Assembly (NCBI GenBank): GCA_003242275.1
Contig: QGUX01000131.1
Coordinates: 1 to 9,196, forward strand
Direction: 5' to 3'
Length of the DNA: 9,196 nt
From: Pseudomonadota bacterium
GTDB taxonomy: Bacteria; Pseudomonadota; Gammaproteobacteria; Steroidobacterales; Steroidobacteraceae
This document shows, piece after piece, positions 7,270 through 9,196 of the stretch. Every line of letters starts with the position of its first letter. Position 1 is the first letter of the stretch. The notes under the pieces were generated by a model. It did not search any database, had not been told where the DNA came from, and saw only the letters and a program-made list of their open reading frames with translations. The translations under genes were made by a program, and so were the position numbers.

Positions 7270-7280
7270 AGAAATCCGGC

Positions 7281-7308
7281 TTGAACTCGACGCGCAGCAC
7301 GGTATCGT
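7281..7308 (+). promoter_or_regulatory. Possible sigma-70 promoter for rnhB
   Basis: TTGAAC (7281-7286) and TATCGT (7303-7308) are separated by 16 nt, with 4 of 6 matches each to the TTGACA and TATAAT consensus. The site lies in the only large intergenic gap. A transcript from it would start around 7315 and leave a very short leader before the ATG at 7331. The matches are modest, so this is a weak prediction. Confidence 0.25.
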
Positions 7309-7315
7309 CGCGCCA

Positions 7316-7322
7316 GGGAGAG
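7316..7322 (+). promoter_or_regulatory. Ribosome binding site of rnhB
   Basis: GGGAGAG lies 8 nt before ATG 7331 (11 nt before the adjacent ATG 7334). It supports starting the protein here, not at the frame's earlier GTG codon at 7175. Confidence 0.6.
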
Positions 7323-7330
7323 ACGGCCAC

Positions 7331-7957
7331 ATGATGGATGGATCGGGCGCGCGCCGCGCCTTGCAGTTCATGCGCAGCGCCGCGGTGATCGCCGGCGTGG
7401 ACGAAGCGGGGCGCGGGCCGCTGGCCGGCCCGGTGTATGCGGCCGCCGTGGTGCTCGATCCCGCGCGTCCCATCCGTGGACTGGCCGATTCCAAGCAGCT
7501 CACGCCCGCGCGGCGCGAAATGCTGGCGGAACGCATCCGCGAGCGCGCGCTGGCCTGGCACGTGGCCTGGGCCGACGTGGAGGAGATCGACTCGCTGAAC
7601 ATCCTCGGCGCCACGCTGCTGGCGATGCGCCGGGCCGTGCTCGGGCTCGCGGTGCGGCCTGAACTGGTGCTGGTCGATGGCAACTGCACGCCGCCGCTCA
7701 ACGACTGCTGCGCGCGCGCCGAGGCGGTGGTGGACGGGGACTCGCTGGTCAAGGCCATCAGCGCCGCCTCCATCCTGGCCAAGTGCGCCCGCGACGCGCT
7801 GATGGGCAGCCTCGCCGCCGCCTATCCGGGATACCAACTCGAGGTGCACAAGGGCTACGCTACACCCGAGCACCTCCAGGCCTTGCGGCTGCTGGGGCCC
7901 TCGCCGGTGCACCGGAACAGCTTCGAGCCCGTCCGCATCGCGAGAAAAGTCTCCTAA
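7331..7957 (+). CDS. rnhB: Ribonuclease HII
   Basis: Cytosolic nuclease that cuts the RNA strand of RNA-DNA hybrids and starts removal of single ribonucleotides misinserted in DNA. The product is 208 aa (E. coli 198). The signature [14 protein letters not shown] holds catalytic D24 and E25 and the GRG motif (27-29). The third acidic residue is D116 in LVDGN, and the fourth is D137 in VDGDS. The conserved ISAASILAK is at 143-151 and HKGY at 173-176. ATG 7331 is chosen for its GGGAGAG site. ATG 7334 is equally possible, and ATG 7370 would start just before the conserved core. The frame is open back to 7175, but that part shows no family similarity. The lpxB-rnhB-dnaE order is the usual gammaproteobacterial one. 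Ten nt separate it from dnaE. Confidence 0.96.
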   Translation: MMDGSGARRALQFMRSAAVIAGVDEAGRGPLAGPVYAAAVVLDPARPIRGLADSKQLTPARREMLAERIRERALAWHVAWADVEEIDSLNILGATLLAMRRAVLGLAVRPELVLVDGNCTPPLNDCCARAEAVVDGDSLVKAISAASILAKCARDALMGSLAAAYPGYQLEVHKGYATPEHLQALRLLGPSPVHRNSFEPVRIARKVS

Positions 7958-7967
7958 GAACATTGCG

Positions 7968-9196
7968 ATGCAGAGATTCGTTCACCTCAGGGTTCATACC
8001 GAATACTCCCTTCTCGACAGCGTGGTGCGCGTCCCCGACCTGATGCGCGCCACGGCCGCCGCCGGCATGGGAGCCGTCGGGCTCACCGACGAGTGCAACC
8101 TGTTCGCGATGGTGAAGTTCTACAAGGCCGCGCTGGCCGCCGGCATCAAGCCGGTGATCGGCGTGGACCTGTGGATCCAGGAGGAGGATCGCTCCGCGCC
8201 CTCGCGCCTGACCCTGCTGTGCCAGAACCAGGAGGGCTACCTGAACCTTTCGCGGCTGGTGTCGCGCGCCTACCTGGAGGGCGAACGGCAGAACACGCCG
8301 CTGGTCCCGCGCGCCTGGCTGACCCGGGAGGCGCTCACGGGCCTGATCGCGCTGTCCGGGGGCTGGGAGGGCGACGTGGGCCGGGCGCTGCTCACCGGCC
8401 GCCCCGCGCAGGCGCGCCGCCTGGCCAGGGGCTGGCTGGACCTGTTTGGCGACCGTTACTACATCGAGCTGCAGCGCCTGGGGCGCAACACCGACGGCGA
8501 GTACGTCAGCGCCGCCGTGCACCTGGCCGCGGAGGCCGGCGTACCGGTGGTGGCCACCAACGACGTGCGCTTCCTCTCGCCCGACGACTACGAGGCGCAC
8601 GAGGCGCGCGTGTGCATCCGCGAGCGCACGCTGCTGGCCGACCCGAACCGCCGCCGCCGCTACACCCGCGAGCAGTACCTGAAGACGCCCGGGCAGATGG
8701 CAGAGCTGTTCGCCGACATCCCCGAGGCGCTGGCCAACAGCGTGGAGATCGCGCGCCGCTGCAGCCTGCCGCTGCAGCTGGGCAAGAGCCAGCTGCCGCG
8801 CTTCCCCACGCCGGACGGCAGCAGCGCCGAGGACTACATCCGCGTGGTGGCCACCGGGGGGCTGGCGCGGCGCATGCGCGAGAAGCGCGGCGACGACACG
8901 GTGCCGGAGGAGTACGCGGCCCGGCTGGAACGCGAGCTGGAAGTCATCATCAAGATGGGCTTCGCCGGTTACTTCCTGATCGTGGCCGACTTCATCCGCT
9001 GGGCCAAGGAGAACGGCGTGCCGGTGGGACCGGGTCGCGGCTCGGGCGCCGGTTCGCTGGTGGCCTGGACGCTGGGCATCACCGACCTCGACCCGCTGGA
9101 GCACCAGCTGCTGTTCGAGCGGTTCCTCAACCCCGAGCGCGTGTCCATGCCCGACTTCGACGTGGACTTCTGCATGGAGGGCCGCGACCGGGTGAT
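7968..9196 (+). CDS. dnaE: DNA polymerase III alpha subunit DnaE, N-terminal part (3' end outside window)
   Basis: Catalytic subunit of the replicative polymerase. About 409 codons are present, of roughly 1160 expected, and the frame is open to the window edge. ATG 7968 gives [18 protein letters not shown], matching the E. coli N-terminus; AAGAA 7 nt upstream is a weak ribosome site overlapping the rnhB stop. Residues about 1-270 are the PHP domain. The palm begins around 280, with [21 protein letters not shown], then PGRGSGAGS (355-363), [18 protein letters not shown] (ending at 401). D398 and D400 correspond to E. coli catalytic D401 and D403; the third aspartate lies beyond the window. PHP metal ligands are degenerate (R8, E42 and R201 replace residues that are His in active PHP sites), as in E. 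coli. Proofreading is therefore probably by a separate DnaQ subunit. Confidence 0.97.
   Translation, partial: MQRFVHLRVHTEYSLLDSVVRVPDLMRATAAAGMGAVGLTDECNLFAMVKFYKAALAAGIKPVIGVDLWIQEEDRSAPSRLTLLCQNQEGYLNLSRLVSRAYLEGERQNTPLVPRAWLTREALTGLIALSGGWEGDVGRALLTGRPAQARRLARGWLDLFGDRYYIELQRLGRNTDGEYVSAAVHLAAEAGVPVVATNDVRFLSPDDYEAHEARVCIRERTLLADPNRRRRYTREQYLKTPGQMAELFADIPEALANSVEIARRCSLPLQLGKSQLPRFPTPDGSSAEDYIRVVATGGLARRMREKRGDDTVPEEYAARLERELEVIIKMGFAGYFLIVADFIRWAKENGVPVGPGRGSGAGSLVAWTLGITDLDPLEHQLLFERFLNPERVSMPDFDVDFCMEGRDRV

Noticed and set aside
7175..7330. Upstream extension of the rnhB frame from a GTG at 7175
   Set aside because: The added 52 residues have no similarity to the family, and a ribosome site stands just before ATG 7331.
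3498..9104. Long minus-strand frames opposite lpxD (3498-4688), lpxA (4935-6041), lpxB (5783-7063) and dnaE (7860-9104)
   Set aside because: Each is codon-aligned with the sense gene (offsets 114, 198, 144 and 108), the same GC-driven artefact. The opposite strand encodes recognised proteins throughout.

Overview
This window is a conserved housekeeping block from a high-GC, Gram-negative bacterium. It carries nine protein genes, all on the + strand, and almost no non-coding DNA. The order is rseP (3' end), bamA, skp, lpxD, fabZ, lpxA, lpxB, rnhB, dnaE (5' part), which matches the Escherichia coli chromosome in this region. Having dnaE directly after rnhB points to Gammaproteobacteria. The strong G/C bias, and near absence of A/T-ending codons, suggest a GC-rich lineage outside the Enterobacterales, perhaps near Xanthomonadales, Nevskiales or Steroidobacterales. 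I cannot fix the order or genus from this sequence alone.

Layout. Positions 1-575 hold the C-terminal end of the site-2 protease RseP. Only 2 nt separate it from bamA (578-3001), the essential outer-membrane beta-barrel insertase. After 21 nt comes the periplasmic chaperone gene skp (3023-3586, GTG start), and after 25 nt lpxD (3612-4667, GTG start). lpxD overlaps fabZ (4654-5136) by 14 nt. fabZ overlaps lpxA (5133-5909, TTG start) by 4 nt. lpxB (5927-7150) follows after 17 nt. The only sizeable gap is 180 nt (7151-7330). It contains a strong imperfect inverted repeat and a weak promoter-like sequence ahead of rnhB (7331-7957). Ten nt later dnaE starts (7968) and runs off the window. No gene-free stretch exceeds 300 nt.

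How the genes fit together. The block serves envelope construction. RseP takes part in envelope-stress signalling. Skp escorts unfolded outer-membrane proteins to BamA, which inserts them. LpxA, LpxD and LpxB catalyse early steps of lipid A synthesis. FabZ makes the enoyl-ACP for membrane phospholipid synthesis from the same beta-hydroxyacyl-ACP pool that LpxA and LpxD draw on, so their clustering links the two lipid pathways. rnhB (ribonuclease HII) and dnaE (replicative polymerase alpha subunit) form a DNA-maintenance tail.

I found no mobile element, CRISPR array, RNA gene or unknown protein, and nothing that amounts to an undescribed system. The points worth a second look are small: the residue at the acyl-chain ruler position of LpxA, the overlapping TTG start of lpxA, the structured lpxB-rnhB spacer, in-frame repeats in lpxD, a degenerate PHP metal site in DnaE, and an unusual LpxB N-terminus.
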